From Arsukibacterium ikkense (GTDB lineage Bacteria > Pseudomonadota > Gammaproteobacteria > Enterobacterales > Alteromonadaceae), in the NCBI RefSeq assembly GCF_000987775.1, contig NZ_LAHO01000002.1, forward strand, positions 124,001-188,000: a stretch of 64,000 nucleotides of DNA. Reading direction: 5' to 3'. Shown one piece after another: positions 28,534-37,672 of this stretch. The translations under genes were made by a program, and so were the position numbers. Under the pieces are notes generated by a model, which did not search any database, had not been told where the DNA came from, and was given only the letters and a program-made list of their open reading frames with translations. Each line of letters starts with the position of its first letter. Position 1 is the first letter of the stretch.

Positions 28534-28750
28534 TGACACCGCCTTCACGGCGACACAGACAAACAAATCAGGAAGTAAGCTGTAATTAGATAGCGTCCCC
28601 TAGGGGATTCGAACCCCTGTTACCGCCGTGCCAGTTGGCTTTGCGCGGTGTCCTGACACCGCCTTCACGGCGACAGAGACAAACAAATCAGGAAGTAAGC
28701 TGTAATTAGATGGCGTCCCCTAGGGGATTCGAACCCCTGTTACCGCCGTG
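28534..28750. repeat. 120-bp tandem duplication spanning the 3' part of tRNA-Glu
   Basis: The 97 bases at 28534-28630 recur at 28654-28750, exactly 120 bp later, with two mismatches (28556/28676 and 28592/28712). Each copy begins with a fragment resembling the tRNA-Glu anticodon arm on the plus strand (GACACCGCC TTCACGGCG) and ends in the 3' half of a tRNA-Glu on the minus strand. At the junction, GCGGTGTC and GACACCGC form an 8-bp inverted repeat with a 2-base spacer. The second copy runs on into an intact tRNA-Glu, the first does not. Confidence 0.85.
28591..28653 (-). pseudogene. Broken tRNA-Glu(UUC)
   Basis: On the minus strand the 3' portion (acceptor 3' strand, T arm, variable loop and 3' side of the anticodon stem; 28591-28630) is identical to the intact copies except that the terminal CCA reads CTA. 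The anticodon loop is replaced by unrelated bases (28631-28645); a fragment of the 5' anticodon stem follows, and then the D arm and 5' acceptor strand are missing. It cannot fold as a tRNA. Confidence 0.85.
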
Positions 28751-28786
28751 AAAGGGCGGTGTCCTAGGCCTCTAGACGAAGGGGAC
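28711..28786 (-). tRNA. tRNA-Glu (UUC)
   Basis: 76 bases on the minus strand, beginning GTCCCCTTCGTCTAGAGG and ending with encoded CCA. The anticodon loop is CTTTCAC with anticodon TTC, the T arm is AGGGGTTCGAATCCCCT, and the acceptor stem GTCCCCT/AGGGGAC pairs fully. It is last of the intact tRNAs in the cluster. Confidence 0.97.
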
Positions 28787-28825
28787 TAAACAGTATAAAA
28801 GCAGAATGTAACGCTGTTACTAAAG

Positions 28826-28901
28826 TGGCGTCCCCTAGGGGATTCGAACCCCTGTTACCGCCGTGAAAGGGCGGTGTCCTAGGCCTCTAGACGAAGGGGA
28901 C
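28826..28901 (-). tRNA. tRNA-Glu (UUC)
   Basis: 76 bases, identical to the other intact tRNA-Glu copies, with anticodon TTC and encoded CCA. It is separated from its neighbours by 39 and 31 bases, consistent with one transcript. Confidence 0.97.
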
Positions 28902-28932
28902 GCTGTATTTAGTAAAAGTGTGCAGATTTAAG

Positions 28933-29008
28933 TGGCGTCCCCTAGGGGATTCGAACCCCTGTTACCGCCGTGAAAGGGCGGTGTCCTAGGCCTCTAGACG
29001 AAGGGGAC
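28933..29008 (-). tRNA. tRNA-Glu (UUC)
   Basis: 76 bases with anticodon TTC and encoded CCA. It lies 13 bases downstream of tRNA-Ala on the minus strand and should be cut from the same precursor. Confidence 0.97.
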
Positions 29009-29021
29009 GCACTGGAAATCT

Positions 29022-29097
<76 letters not shown>

Positions 29098-29150
29098 ACA
29101 CTTTTGTATTCATCGATTTCGCCTTAACGTTATCGCTGAACACGGGGCGC

Positions 29151-29179
29151 ATTCTAGGGTGACACCGTAAATGTGTCAA
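29151..29179 (-). promoter_or_regulatory. Sigma-70 promoter of the tRNA cluster
   Basis: On the minus strand a consensus TTGACA (29174-29179) and TAGAAT (29151-29156) are separated by exactly 17 bases. The -10 is followed by a GC-rich discriminator (GCGCCCCG), the mark of stable-RNA promoters under stringent control. It lies about 54 bases before tRNA-Ala. Confidence 0.85.
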
Positions 29180-29449
29180 CAGTTTTTTATAGCCAGTTTT
29201 TCGTTCGGCCATTTTTTAAACTTTCTGCTTGAAATTCAACCTAAATACCAGCCACTACACTGATTTCCTGAGAAATTCATTGGACAGCGAATTCAAGCTG
29301 AACCTGCGCTGCCAATAGAAATCATCGCAGGCTTATCGTTTTTAACGGCAAATTTGTATACACTGCCAGCAAAGTATATCTACTGAGCGGCTGCAGCGCA
29401 GCAAGGTGTTTAGCACAAGCGCCAGATATTTGTTAATAAGGAAATTACT

Positions 29450-30427
29450 ATGTACGAGTCCTACTATGGCTTAAAGGAACGCCCTTTTCAGCTTACCCCT
29501 AATCCTAACTGGTTTTTCGCCAGCAAATTACATAAACGGGCGCTGGCTTATCTGCAATACGGCTTAACTCAGGGTGAGGGCTTTATTGTTATTACCGGCG
29601 ATGTCGGCACCGGCAAAACCACTATTGCTAACCAGCTACTTAACCAGTTAAATAAAGATGAAATTATTGCCAAGCAAATTGTCACCTCAAAGCTGGCACC
29701 CGATGATCTGATTAGAATGATCGCGTCAAGCTTCAACCTGGTTGTTACCGAACATAATAAAGCCACTTATCTTGATGCTATTTACAGCTACTTGAAACGC
29801 TTACATTCGCAGCATCGGCGCGCACTGCTATTGGTAGATGAAGCTCAAAACTTACCATTAGAGTCGATTGAAGAACTAAGAATGCTGTCTAATTTTCAGA
29901 TTGACGGCAAACCGTTATTGCAAAGTTTTTTACTGGGTCAGAATGAACTGAATCCCATCATTCAGGCACCCAATATGGAACAATTCCGGCAGCGGATTAT
30001 TGCATCTTCTAACTTAACCGCGCTGCAAACAGAGGAAACCAAAGCTTATATCGAATTCAGGTTAACGCAGGCAGGTGCTAAGTCCGGCTTGATTGCCGAT
30101 GAATGTTACGAGCATATTCAAGCTTTCAGCCGGGGTATTCCCCGTAAAATCAACCTGTTGATGGACAGAGTCATGCTATATGGCTTTTTAGAAGAACTCA
30201 GTGCGATAACAGTGCAAGATGTACAGGCAGTGATTGCAGAATTATCGGAAGAGGTCGCCAATCAGTTGCCACCTGCGGTCCATACCGAAGCTAAACCGGT
30301 TGCAATGCATGAATTGAACGCTATTTTAGATAGCTCATTAGAGCAAAAGGTCAAACTGGCCCGGGAACTCGACCAGTTACTTAAAAAACAAAAACAACTG
30401 CTAGATACCCAATCCAAAGAGCAGTAA
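29450..30427 (+). CDS. XrtA/PEP-CTERM system-associated ExeA-like ATPase (TIGR03015 type)
   Basis: A 325-residue P-loop ATPase. The opening MYESYYGLKERPFQLTPNP is the typical start of this family. Walker A is GDVGTGKT at 50-57 and Walker B is ALLLVDEAQNLP; a C-terminal winged/coiled region ends in a K/Q-rich helix (about 300-325). Related to ExeA and MSHA ATPases, it is a standard member of exosortase A exopolysaccharide loci, with unknown precise role, probably in assembly of the export machinery. AAGGA stands 8 bases before the ATG. It converges with the outer-membrane protein gene, 32 bases apart. Confidence 0.92.
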   Translation: MYESYYGLKERPFQLTPNPNWFFASKLHKRALAYLQYGLTQGEGFIVITGDVGTGKTTIANQLLNQLNKDEIIAKQIVTSKLAPDDLIRMIASSFNLVVTEHNKATYLDAIYSYLKRLHSQHRRALLLVDEAQNLPLESIEELRMLSNFQIDGKPLLQSFLLGQNELNPIIQAPNMEQFRQRIIASSNLTALQTEETKAYIEFRLTQAGAKSGLIADECYEHIQAFSRGIPRKINLLMDRVMLYGFLEELSAITVQDVQAVIAELSEEVANQLPPAVHTEAKPVAMHELNAILDSSLEQKVKLARELDQLLKKQKQLLDTQSKEQ

Positions 30428-30459
30428 ACAACTACTGCGGCTAACGGCCAGGCTGACCT

Positions 30460-32073
30460 TTAAAAGGTATAAACATAGGTTAGCCACAGCCTGTTTTCAC
30501 TGGCATTAAAGCTATCAATATTAGAGTTGCGTTCGGTTCGGCGCAATGACAACGACACCGCAGACTGCTCAGATAAGGTTGTATCATAAGCTACAGACAT
30601 CAATATATTGTCATCTTCACGGTTCGCAAACTGATAGTCGATCTGATAGAAACGGATGGTACTGCTAACTCGACTGCGCTCAGATAAACGCCAGCCTGCT
30701 CTTACACTTACACTCTGGCTGCGTTGTTCATCACCGCGTTCGACATATTCAGTGTCGGTGGAATTCAACACCACATTCAGGCTTAAACGACGCTTACTGT
30801 AGCCCAATGCTAAACTGGCTGACCTGCGCAAGACTAATTCCTGATCAAGCTCAACCCCTACATCAAAAACCTGCTGATATGACTCACCCGGTTGCGGAGT
30901 ATAATTGGCACTCGGTGGCCGGTAACAGTCAGTAAACTCCACCGCATTATCCGGACAAACAAAAATACCTAAGTCAATCAGCTCCTGATCTAAGGATGTC
31001 TGAGTTTGCACCGTATCAGTAACGCTCAACCTGATGTTAAGTGCCCGAACATTATACTGACCACTGATATTTGCAGTACGGCCAAAATAACGTCGGTCAT
31101 AGTAGCCCTCTAACGAGGTGCGTCGGCTTGGCGCCAGATAAAACTCCGTTGCCCAGTAAGTATTTTCTTCCTTTTCATCCAGCCGGGTGGTGGTGGAACG
31201 GTTTATCGAGGCATTTACCCAGGAAACGCGTCCCAGCTTCAGCTCAATGCCGCCACCATAGGATGAAAACTCATTCTGGTAAAAATTATTGTTATCGGTG
31301 TACTCGTAACTACCGCGGCCAATTACCGACAAGCGGGATGATAGCGGCAAACCGAACAGTGCCCGCGCGGCTTTACTGTCATAATCACGCAACTGTTCGC
31401 GTTGCGTTTTGCCATAAGCCCCCTCTAACCGCCAGAACGTGGTTTGGGAGCGGTCACGGCTGGCAAATAACACGTTGGCCCGGTAGCTGTCATTTTCAAA
31501 GGCAGGTAAGCCATCATCAACACCCGGCTGATCGTACTGACTGTGATTATAATCTAAACGCAGCGCCGCGTTGATATCGCTGTAGGAAGCGGTTTTAAGC
31601 AGCAGATAAGTACCATAGGAGGTGGCTTTGCTTAACTCACCACTGCTGGTAATTTTATCGTTAAAAATACCACGCTGGGTATTACGAACCCGGTAAGTAC
31701 TTTGCGCATTTACCCCCCAACTAAGCCGATCATTGTATAAAGAAAAAACATTGCTGAAATCGAACTCATTAAAGCTTCTGCCACTGCGCTGGCTGTCTTT
31801 ATAAAACAATGACTCATGCTGCCAGCTAAAACGGGTTCTCAGCACTTTCGACGTTAGGGCTAAATTAACAGAGGGTGAAATCAGCAGCGCCAGCCCATCG
31901 TCAGTACCGGCGACGCCAAATTCTTCTATCTGATAAGCATAACCGCTGGTGCGCAACTGCGAACTTACCCGGGTTTCAACCGCAAACACCGGCAAAGCCT
32001 GCACTGCAATAACGGCTAAAGCCACACTACTCCAGTAAAAACGTGGTTTAACTTGCGCCATAGTAGTAGCCAT
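30460..32073 (-). CDS. PEP-CTERM system outer-membrane beta-barrel (TIGR03016 type)
   Basis: A protein of about 537 residues with a signal peptide (cleavage after PVFA) and a long series of alternating amphipathic strands rich in aromatic residues and R/S/T, ending in the outer-membrane terminal pattern RLWLTYVYTF. This matches the PEP-CTERM-associated outer-membrane protein family of XrtA loci, probably the export channel or its partner. The preferred start is ATG 32073, with AAAGG 8 bases upstream; ATGs at 32079 and 32061 are alternatives. The start region overlaps the last codons of the autokinase gene by about 26 bases. Confidence 0.87.
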   Translation of the reverse strand: MATTMAQVKPRFYWSSVALAVIAVQALPVFAVETRVSSQLRTSGYAYQIEEFGVAGTDDGLALLISPSVNLALTSKVLRTRFSWQHESLFYKDSQRSGRSFNEFDFSNVFSLYNDRLSWGVNAQSTYRVRNTQRGIFNDKITSSGELSKATSYGTYLLLKTASYSDINAALRLDYNHSQYDQPGVDDGLPAFENDSYRANVLFASRDRSQTTFWRLEGAYGKTQREQLRDYDSKAARALFGLPLSSRLSVIGRGSYEYTDNNNFYQNEFSSYGGGIELKLGRVSWVNASINRSTTTRLDEKEENTYWATEFYLAPSRRTSLEGYYDRRYFGRTANISGQYNVRALNIRLSVTDTVQTQTSLDQELIDLGIFVCPDNAVEFTDCYRPPSANYTPQPGESYQQVFDVGVELDQELVLRRSASLALGYSKRRLSLNVVLNSTDTEYVERGDEQRSQSVSVRAGWRLSERSRVSSTIRFYQIDYQFANREDDNILMSVAYDTTLSEQSAVSLSLRRTERNSNIDSFNASENRLWLTYVYTF

Positions 32074-32938
32074 AACCATAACCTTTGCCCTGGTTCCGGT
32101 GTGCTTTATTAATCAGAAAACCCATCGCCATTTCCTTTGGCAATAATGAAACAGATTGCTCTATTTCCGCCAGACGGGTGCGGTTTTCTTCCACCACAAT
32201 AACGGCCTGACCACACATGGCTGCCATCACTGCGGTTTCATTCACCCCCAGCAAAGGCGGAGCGTCGAAGATCACAATCCGATCAGAGTAGCGGGTAGCA
32301 AACTCATTGACCAGTTGCAACATCCGTTCACTGGCAAGCAACTCGGTAGAAAGATGATGTGGTGAACCAGCGGTAATAATTTTAAGCCGTTCCACATTTG
32401 TACTCAGCAGAATGTCTGGCACGGTAACATCGGGTGACTGTAAATAGTCGGTTAAACCCAAACTGTGGCTGATATTAAGCGTTTTACTGACATTCGGCCG
32501 TAACACATCAGCATCTACCAGCAACACTGTCTTATCTTGCTCCAGGGCAATACTCAGTGCCAGATTAATGGCAGAAAACGTTTTACCCTCTCCCGGGCGC
32601 GAGCTGCTAACCAAAATTAAGTTCGGATGATTCAGGGTTTTGCTTAATGCACCAAAGGCATTATTAATCAGTTTACGCTTTATTACCCGGTATTCTTCGT
32701 TGATTAGCCGCCGTTCGCTGGATAACGAAACAAAATGCTTTTTCTCAAGTGTCGCCAGATCAAGCTGTACCATATGCGACGAGCTGTCAGGGTTAACGGC
32801 AGGCTTGCTTCGTTTTGCATCCTGGCGGCTCACCACGTCTGCCGGCTCAGTTAGCGTATTCGCTGGCTGGCGTGCAGGGTCTGATTTCGTCGTACTATCC
32901 TGGTTAAGTTTAGATACTGCTTTTTCAATAATACTCAT
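32048..32938 (-). CDS. XrtA-associated tyrosine autokinase (BY-kinase)
   Basis: A 296-residue cytoplasmic BY-kinase. After a low-complexity N-terminal linker (about 10-60), Walker A is SSRPGEGKT (about 112-120), Walker A' is VLLVDADVLRP and Walker B is IVIFDAPPLLG. The C-terminal tyrosine cluster has Y287, Y289 and Y291-293. Cycles of tyrosine phosphorylation on this tail control polymerisation and export through the chain-length partner, whose gene overlaps by 4 bases (ATGA). The tail codons also encode the start of the outer-membrane protein gene in another frame. Confidence 0.93.
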   Translation of the reverse strand: MSIIEKAVSKLNQDSTTKSDPARQPANTLTEPADVVSRQDAKRSKPAVNPDSSSHMVQLDLATLEKKHFVSLSSERRLINEEYRVIKRKLINNAFGALSKTLNHPNLILVSSSRPGEGKTFSAINLALSIALEQDKTVLLVDADVLRPNVSKTLNISHSLGLTDYLQSPDVTVPDILLSTNVERLKIITAGSPHHLSTELLASERMLQLVNEFATRYSDRIVIFDAPPLLGVNETAVMAAMCGQAVIVVEENRTRLAEIEQSVSLLPKEMAMGFLINKAHRNQGKGYGYGYYYGAS

Positions 32939-34524
32939 CGGATCACCCTTAACAACAACTCCGCTGATCGACCAAACAGCATTTCATTACTTAACAAGGC
33001 CAGATAGCACAACACCAAAGCACCACTTAGCGCAGTGAAGTAGACAAAGTGCAGACGCACCTGCTTTAAAATTGCACTCTTCTCAGTATGAGACACCACA
33101 CCAAACACCGGCAAGTCACTTATACTTTGCAGTTGCGAGGCCCGGGATAATACCGGTGAAATAAGGCTGCGCAAAAATGCCATCGCCACCCCTGCTGCCA
33201 CCCCAACCAACAGTACCAGGGTATACAGTAAACCACGTTGCGGGCCAGAAGGCGTTAATGGTACCCGTGGTGGCTCAATAATATTAAACTGCACGTCTTG
33301 CTCTGTCGCTTCAGCCCGACGTGACAAATCAGCCTGCTCCCGTCGTCCAAGCAGCGCTTCATACTTAGTTTTGGTGATTTGGTAATCACGATTCAGCCCG
33401 GTAAACTCAGCTTCAATTTCCGGAATTAAGTTCAGTTTGCTTTCCAGCTCATCCACTTTGTCGGCAAATGCCTGCACCCTTACCCGGGTAGACGCTACTT
33501 CCGTTTCAAGCCGGGCAACATTAATTCTTAACTCCTGATACACCGGGTTCTGATTAAAGCCGCTGCCAGAGCGCCCTTCGGTAGTATTGCCTGCCACCAA
33601 TTTCAGCTCTTCATCACGCTGACTGTTTAAGCGTTGCAGCAAGCGCTGCGTTTCCAGCACATCAGGATGATTATCAGTATAGCGAATGAGTAAGGTGTCC
33701 AGTTGCGCAGACAAGCTACGGATCCGTTCATCAAACTGAGTGGCAACGCCGCCGCCACCTGCAAAAGGCATCACGCCGAAAACCGGTTCTTCCCCGGCCA
33801 ACTGGCCTCTTGCTGAACTTAAGCGGGTTTCCTGTTCACGTAACTCCAGCCTGGCTGATTCAAGCCGTTGTTTCTCCCGGCTCAGCTGGCTGTAAAAATC
33901 AGATTCATTGCCCTGCAAGGTTGCCATCCGGTTCTTTTTAAAATCGGATAAGCGTAATTCAGCTTCGATCAGCCGGTTTTCGAACTCGGCTATTTCTCTG
34001 TTCAGAAAGCTCTCTGCTGCCTGAGAGTCTGCTCTGCTGGCACCCAGGCGGTTTTCGACAAAGGTATTCAGCGTTTCCTGCACCACGCTCAACGCGCGTT
34101 GCGGCACAGGGTTGCTGTAAGAAATCACATAGATATTCTCTCTGCCTGACGAGCTGATTCTGATATTTCGTTGCAGCGAATCAATTAAGGCTTCAAATTG
34201 CTTTTCATCCTTTGCCTGAATATCTAAATCAGTGGCTCTGGCTATTTTTTGCAGATTGGGCCGGCTTAACAAGGTTCTGGCCATCAATTTTATTTCTTGA
34301 TCGCTGTTGCTACGTAGTGCCAGATTGCGCAGTAATGGCTCAAGGAAAGTGCGGGTTTCAACATATAGCCTGGCACTGGCTTCATAGGTAGGAGGCAGGC
34401 TGTAAACATAAAACCAGCCTACCGGACAAACCAGCCAGGCGGTAATCACAATATAACGACGGCGCAGCCAAACACCCTGCATATAGGTATGTATCAGCTC
34501 TATCGCCTGATGCAACTCTTTCAT
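32935..34524 (-). CDS. XrtA system polysaccharide chain-length determinant (Wzz/GNVR family)
   Basis: A 529-residue inner-membrane copolymerase. An N-terminal transmembrane helix (about 21-42, RRYIVITAWLVCPVGWFYVY), a long periplasmic coiled-coil region (about 150-390), a second helix near 430-450 and a third near 495-515 are visible. The GNVR-like motif and length fit TIGR03007-type proteins of XrtA loci. It sets chain length and activates the tyrosine kinase encoded next. Its stop overlaps the kinase start (ATGA). Confidence 0.92.
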   Translation of the reverse strand: MKELHQAIELIHTYMQGVWLRRRYIVITAWLVCPVGWFYVYSLPPTYEASARLYVETRTFLEPLLRNLALRSNSDQEIKLMARTLLSRPNLQKIARATDLDIQAKDEKQFEALIDSLQRNIRISSSGRENIYVISYSNPVPQRALSVVQETLNTFVENRLGASRADSQAAESFLNREIAEFENRLIEAELRLSDFKKNRMATLQGNESDFYSQLSREKQRLESARLELREQETRLSSARGQLAGEEPVFGVMPFAGGGGVATQFDERIRSLSAQLDTLLIRYTDNHPDVLETQRLLQRLNSQRDEELKLVAGNTTEGRSGSGFNQNPVYQELRINVARLETEVASTRVRVQAFADKVDELESKLNLIPEIEAEFTGLNRDYQITKTKYEALLGRREQADLSRRAEATEQDVQFNIIEPPRVPLTPSGPQRGLLYTLVLLVGVAAGVAMAFLRSLISPVLSRASQLQSISDLPVFGVVSHTEKSAILKQVRLHFVYFTALSGALVLCYLALLSNEMLFGRSAELLLRVIR

Positions 34525-34570
34525 CTATCCTCCATGAACAACATATCCATTACTACCAGCGGGCAGAATG

Positions 34571-35206
34571 TTAAAACCACGCTTCTGGGATAATCACAAT
34601 ATCGCCGGGTAAAATATCCACGTTAGCGCTGATATTGCCATCCCGGATTAAATCATCCAATCTGAGCCGATAGGTCACCTGACCACCACCACTGGTTCTG
34701 ACCAGTTTGGCGCCATTACCGTTCGCAAATTCAGTAAGTCCGCCTACAGCAATCATCAAATCAAGTACCGTCATATATTCACGGTAGCTGACAGCCTGCG
34801 GGTTGGTGGCTTCACCAATCACCCGGACTTGCTCACTGTATGGCCCGACAAAATTAGTTACTGAAACGGTTACAACCGGATCACGAATATATTTACCGAG
34901 AATTTCTTCCATATCACGGGCGATTTGGGTCGGCGTTTTGCCACTTACAGGCACATCTTCAACCAAAGAGGTTGAGATTTTACCATCAGGCCTGACAATG
35001 AAACTGCCTGACAACTCAGGGTTTCGCCAGACAAAAATACTCAGGCTGTCATTCGGGCCAACCAGATATTGGTAATTTGATACTGAAGTAGTCAGCGATT
35101 CCTGCACGGTTGCACGAGGAAGCTGGCGGCTGCTGGAGCAGGCCGTCAGAGTACTTAGTATAACCAGCACCATAACCAGTGCCGCTAAGAGTCGGTTTGC
35201 AATCAT
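34571..35206 (-). CDS. XrtA system polysaccharide export lipoprotein (Wza-like)
   Basis: A protein of 211 residues from ATG 35206, chosen because AAAAGG lies 9 bases upstream and because this start gives a clean lipoprotein signal with lipobox LTAC (cysteine 23); in-frame ATGs further upstream add a non-signal tail. A poly-export domain (about 40-120, YLVGPNDSLSIFVWRNPELSG) and a SLBB domain (about 130-205) follow, ending in DIVIIPEAWF. It forms the outer-membrane exit for the exopolysaccharide. It is the first gene of the minus-strand arm, divergent from the priming transferase. Confidence 0.92.
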   Translation of the reverse strand: MIANRLLAALVMVLVILSTLTACSSSRQLPRATVQESLTTSVSNYQYLVGPNDSLSIFVWRNPELSGSFIVRPDGKISTSLVEDVPVSGKTPTQIARDMEEILGKYIRDPVVTVSVTNFVGPYSEQVRVIGEATNPQAVSYREYMTVLDLMIAVGGLTEFANGNGAKLVRTSGGGQVTYRLRLDDLIRDGNISANVDILPGDIVIIPEAWF

Positions 35207-35388
35207 AAAACGCATCCTTTTGTTTGCTGCGACCATAATATAACGCAAAACTTTACTCTTGTGCTGCATTTTTTGAAAATTAAATTTTAACATTCTTCTA
35301 GAATTAGCGTGATATTTAGGCTAAATTATACGTCGACATGCAGTTGTTGGAAGCTCTGCACAGGCAACACACGCACAAGGAAGTCGTT
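35207..35388. promoter_or_regulatory. Divergent control region of the two XrtA operons
   Basis: 182 bp between the export lipoprotein start (minus) and the priming transferase start (plus). It is AT-rich in the middle (35255-35335) and must hold both promoters. An alternative, longer version of each gene would shrink it to 44 bp, but ribosome binding sites favour the shorter genes (AAGGA before 35389, AAAAGG before 35206). I see no clear sigma-54 site. Confidence 0.5.
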
Positions 35389-36807
35389 ATGGGCACGTAT
35401 CGCCGACACGGAAAAAGTACCATTGCTGACAAGTTGTTTCTGATAAGTGAAGTAACTTTGTTATGCTTATCAAGCTTAATTGCCAGCTATCTGTATAACA
35501 TCACCCTTAGCAGCCACCCTGTAATACCACTCGACAGCAGACTGATTAATGCGGCGCTTTTTGCTGCTGCGGTAATGCTGTGTGCGTTGTCGGTGGGCTT
35601 ATACGACCAAAAGCTCAGAGAAAGCCATGGCGGCATCTTTAAGCGGGTGGTTATTACCCTGCTGTTTAGCGTAATGCTGTTAGAAGGTATCATTTTTAAC
35701 CTTATACCATCATTGCATATCAGCCCGCTGTATCTGGCTGTGGCGTCGTTAATTGCGATGCTGAGCTTATCCGGCTTCAGAGCCCTGTTTCATTATCATG
35801 ACATTACCCGAATCAGCAGGCGCCGCATCCTGGTGCTGGGCGCTGGCGAGCGGGCCTCTATTATTGAGCGCAGAATGCGCCGCAATGTGGATAAGCGCTT
35901 TTTTGAAATTGTCGGCTTCGCGTATATCGATGGCGACAAGTCAGCAAGCATTCCGGAAAGCAAGCTGGTCAACTTCGACTATAAAGAAAACCTGTTTCAA
36001 TATGTTATCGATAACGGTATTGATCAGTTGGTGATTGCCTGCGACGAGCGGCGCAACATGCTGCCGGTAGAGCATCTGTTTAAGTGCAAAAGCCGCGGTA
36101 TTGATGTTATTGAAATCCTCGATTTTATCGAACGGGAAACCGGCCAGATTGCCGTCAATCTGATCTACCCCAGCTGGGTTATTTATGGCAACGGCCTGGA
36201 TCTGAACCAGCGCTTTAAAACCAATCTTGATTACAAACTCAACCTGGTGCTGGCGTTGCTGCTACTTTTGGTCACCTGGCCTATTATGCTAGTGACCGCC
36301 TTGTTAATTTACCTGGAAGATGGCCGCAAAACCGGTGCTTCGGTATTTTATCGGCAAGTCAGGGTAGGTTTTGATGGCAAGCCATTTTACATTCTGAAAT
36401 TTCGCAGTATGAAACCTGATGCTGAAAAAAATGGTGCGCGCTGGGCCAGCGCCGACGACGATCGGGTAACCCGGGTAGGTAAATATATCCGTAAATACCG
36501 GATTGATGAATTACCTCAGCTACTGAACGTTCTGAAGGGTGAAATGGGCTTTGTTGGCCCACGGCCGGAGCGCCCGGAATTTGTTAATGAATTAGAAAAA
36601 GATATTCCCTATTACAGCCAGCGCCATAACGTTAAACCAGGCCTTACCGGCTGGGCCCAGCTAAAATACCCTTACGGTGCCACAGCTGAAGACGCTCAGG
36701 AAAAATTAAAATTTGACTTGTATTACATTAAGCATCGCAGCCTGTTGCTGGACCTGACGATACTGATCCGCACTGTTGAAGTGGTGTTATTTGGGAAGGG
36801 ACGTTAG
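35389..36807 (+). CDS. XrtA system priming sugar-phosphate transferase (TIGR03013 type)
   Basis: A protein of 472 residues from ATG 35389, supported by AGGA with 7-base spacing. Four or five N-terminal transmembrane helices (about 15-130) precede a Rossmann-like segment (RILVLGAGERAS), another membrane helix near 285-310 and the catalytic bacterial sugar transferase domain (about 310-472) with FYRQVRVGFDGKPF, KFRSM, KYRIDELPQL and GPRPERPEFV. It attaches the first sugar phosphate to undecaprenyl phosphate. It is the first gene of the plus-strand operon; the next starts 5 bases after its stop. Confidence 0.94.
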   Translation: MGTYRRHGKSTIADKLFLISEVTLLCLSSLIASYLYNITLSSHPVIPLDSRLINAALFAAAVMLCALSVGLYDQKLRESHGGIFKRVVITLLFSVMLLEGIIFNLIPSLHISPLYLAVASLIAMLSLSGFRALFHYHDITRISRRRILVLGAGERASIIERRMRRNVDKRFFEIVGFAYIDGDKSASIPESKLVNFDYKENLFQYVIDNGIDQLVIACDERRNMLPVEHLFKCKSRGIDVIEILDFIERETGQIAVNLIYPSWVIYGNGLDLNQRFKTNLDYKLNLVLALLLLLVTWPIMLVTALLIYLEDGRKTGASVFYRQVRVGFDGKPFYILKFRSMKPDAEKNGARWASADDDRVTRVGKYIRKYRIDELPQLLNVLKGEMGFVGPRPERPEFVNELEKDIPYYSQRHNVKPGLTGWAQLKYPYGATAEDAQEKLKFDLYYIKHRSLLLDLTILIRTVEVVLFGKGR

Positions 36808-36812
36808 CCATA

Positions 36813-37664
36813 ATGGACAACCGTAGTACTGTATTCAGTGCCCTCACTGTAGATGTTGAAGATTATTTCCATGTTGCGGCGTTTGAGCGGAATATTGCAG
36901 CAGCTGACTGGGATAAAATGCCCGTCAGGGTAGAAAAGAATACTAACCAACTGCTTGATTTATTCGATACCCACCAGGCAAAAGCGACTTTTTTTATGTT
37001 GGGATGGGTCGCTGAACGTTTCCCTGAGCTGGTAAGAGAGATCCACCGGCGTGGCCATGAAGTGGCCAGTCATGGTTACAATCATGCTAAAGCCACCAGT
37101 CAAAGCCCTGATGATTTCTTGCAGGATGTCAGCCGGGCAAAAAGCCTGCTGGAAGATATCGCCGGTACAGCCGTTACCGGTTATCGGGCGCCCAGCTTCT
37201 CTATTGGCAAACAGAATGAATGGGCTTTTTCGGCATTAAAACAAGCGGGTTATCAATATAGCTCCAGCACTTATCCGGTTAAGCACGATTTGTACGGCAC
37301 CCCTGATTGGCCACAACAGCCCTATTTGCGCAGTGAGGGTATCTGGGAATGCCCCATGCCTGTCCTTACCATGCTTGGCCGACAACTGCCGATTGCCGGC
37401 GGCGGCTACTTTCGGTTACTGCCCTACTGGTTAACCCGGCGCCTGATCAGCCGCTATGTCAGCCAGAAAGACATACCTTACATGTTTTATTGTCATCCCT
37501 GGGAAATCGATCCCGAACAGCCACGAATAGCAGATGCCCCGCTAAAATCACGCTTTCGGCACTATGTTAATTTAGGCAAAATGGAAGCCAAAATCGGATG
37601 TTTACTGCAAGACTTTAACTGGCGTTCAGTAAGCCAGGTGTACCAGCCTTATTTTAACCGCTAA
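36813..37664 (+). CDS. XrtA system polysaccharide deacetylase (DUF3473 type)
   Basis: A 283-residue NodB-fold carbohydrate esterase with a C-terminal DUF3473 segment. Motifs include LTVDVEDYFHV (metal aspartate), RRGHEVASHGYNHA (metal histidines), TGYRAPSFSI and the C-terminal FYCHPWEIDPEQPR. There is no signal peptide, so it probably acts on lipid-linked intermediates or sugars on the cytoplasmic side. It removes N-acetyl groups, leaving free amines. It lies between the priming transferase and FemAB gene in the standard XrtA order. Confidence 0.94.
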   Translation: MDNRSTVFSALTVDVEDYFHVAAFERNIAAADWDKMPVRVEKNTNQLLDLFDTHQAKATFFMLGWVAERFPELVREIHRRGHEVASHGYNHAKATSQSPDDFLQDVSRAKSLLEDIAGTAVTGYRAPSFSIGKQNEWAFSALKQAGYQYSSSTYPVKHDLYGTPDWPQQPYLRSEGIWECPMPVLTMLGRQLPIAGGGYFRLLPYWLTRRLISRYVSQKDIPYMFYCHPWEIDPEQPRIADAPLKSRFRHYVNLGKMEAKIGCLLQDFNWRSVSQVYQPYFNR

Positions 37665-37672
37665 GGACTAGC

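Noticed and set aside
28534..29008. Regular repeats that could suggest a CRISPR array
   Set aside because: The repeats are three tRNA-Glu genes and a broken copy, with uneven spacers of 31-39 bases and clear cloverleaf features; no cas genes are near.
31071..31574. 167-residue plus-strand frame
   Set aside because: It is antisense to the outer-membrane beta-barrel gene, with no ribosome binding site and no protein-like pattern.
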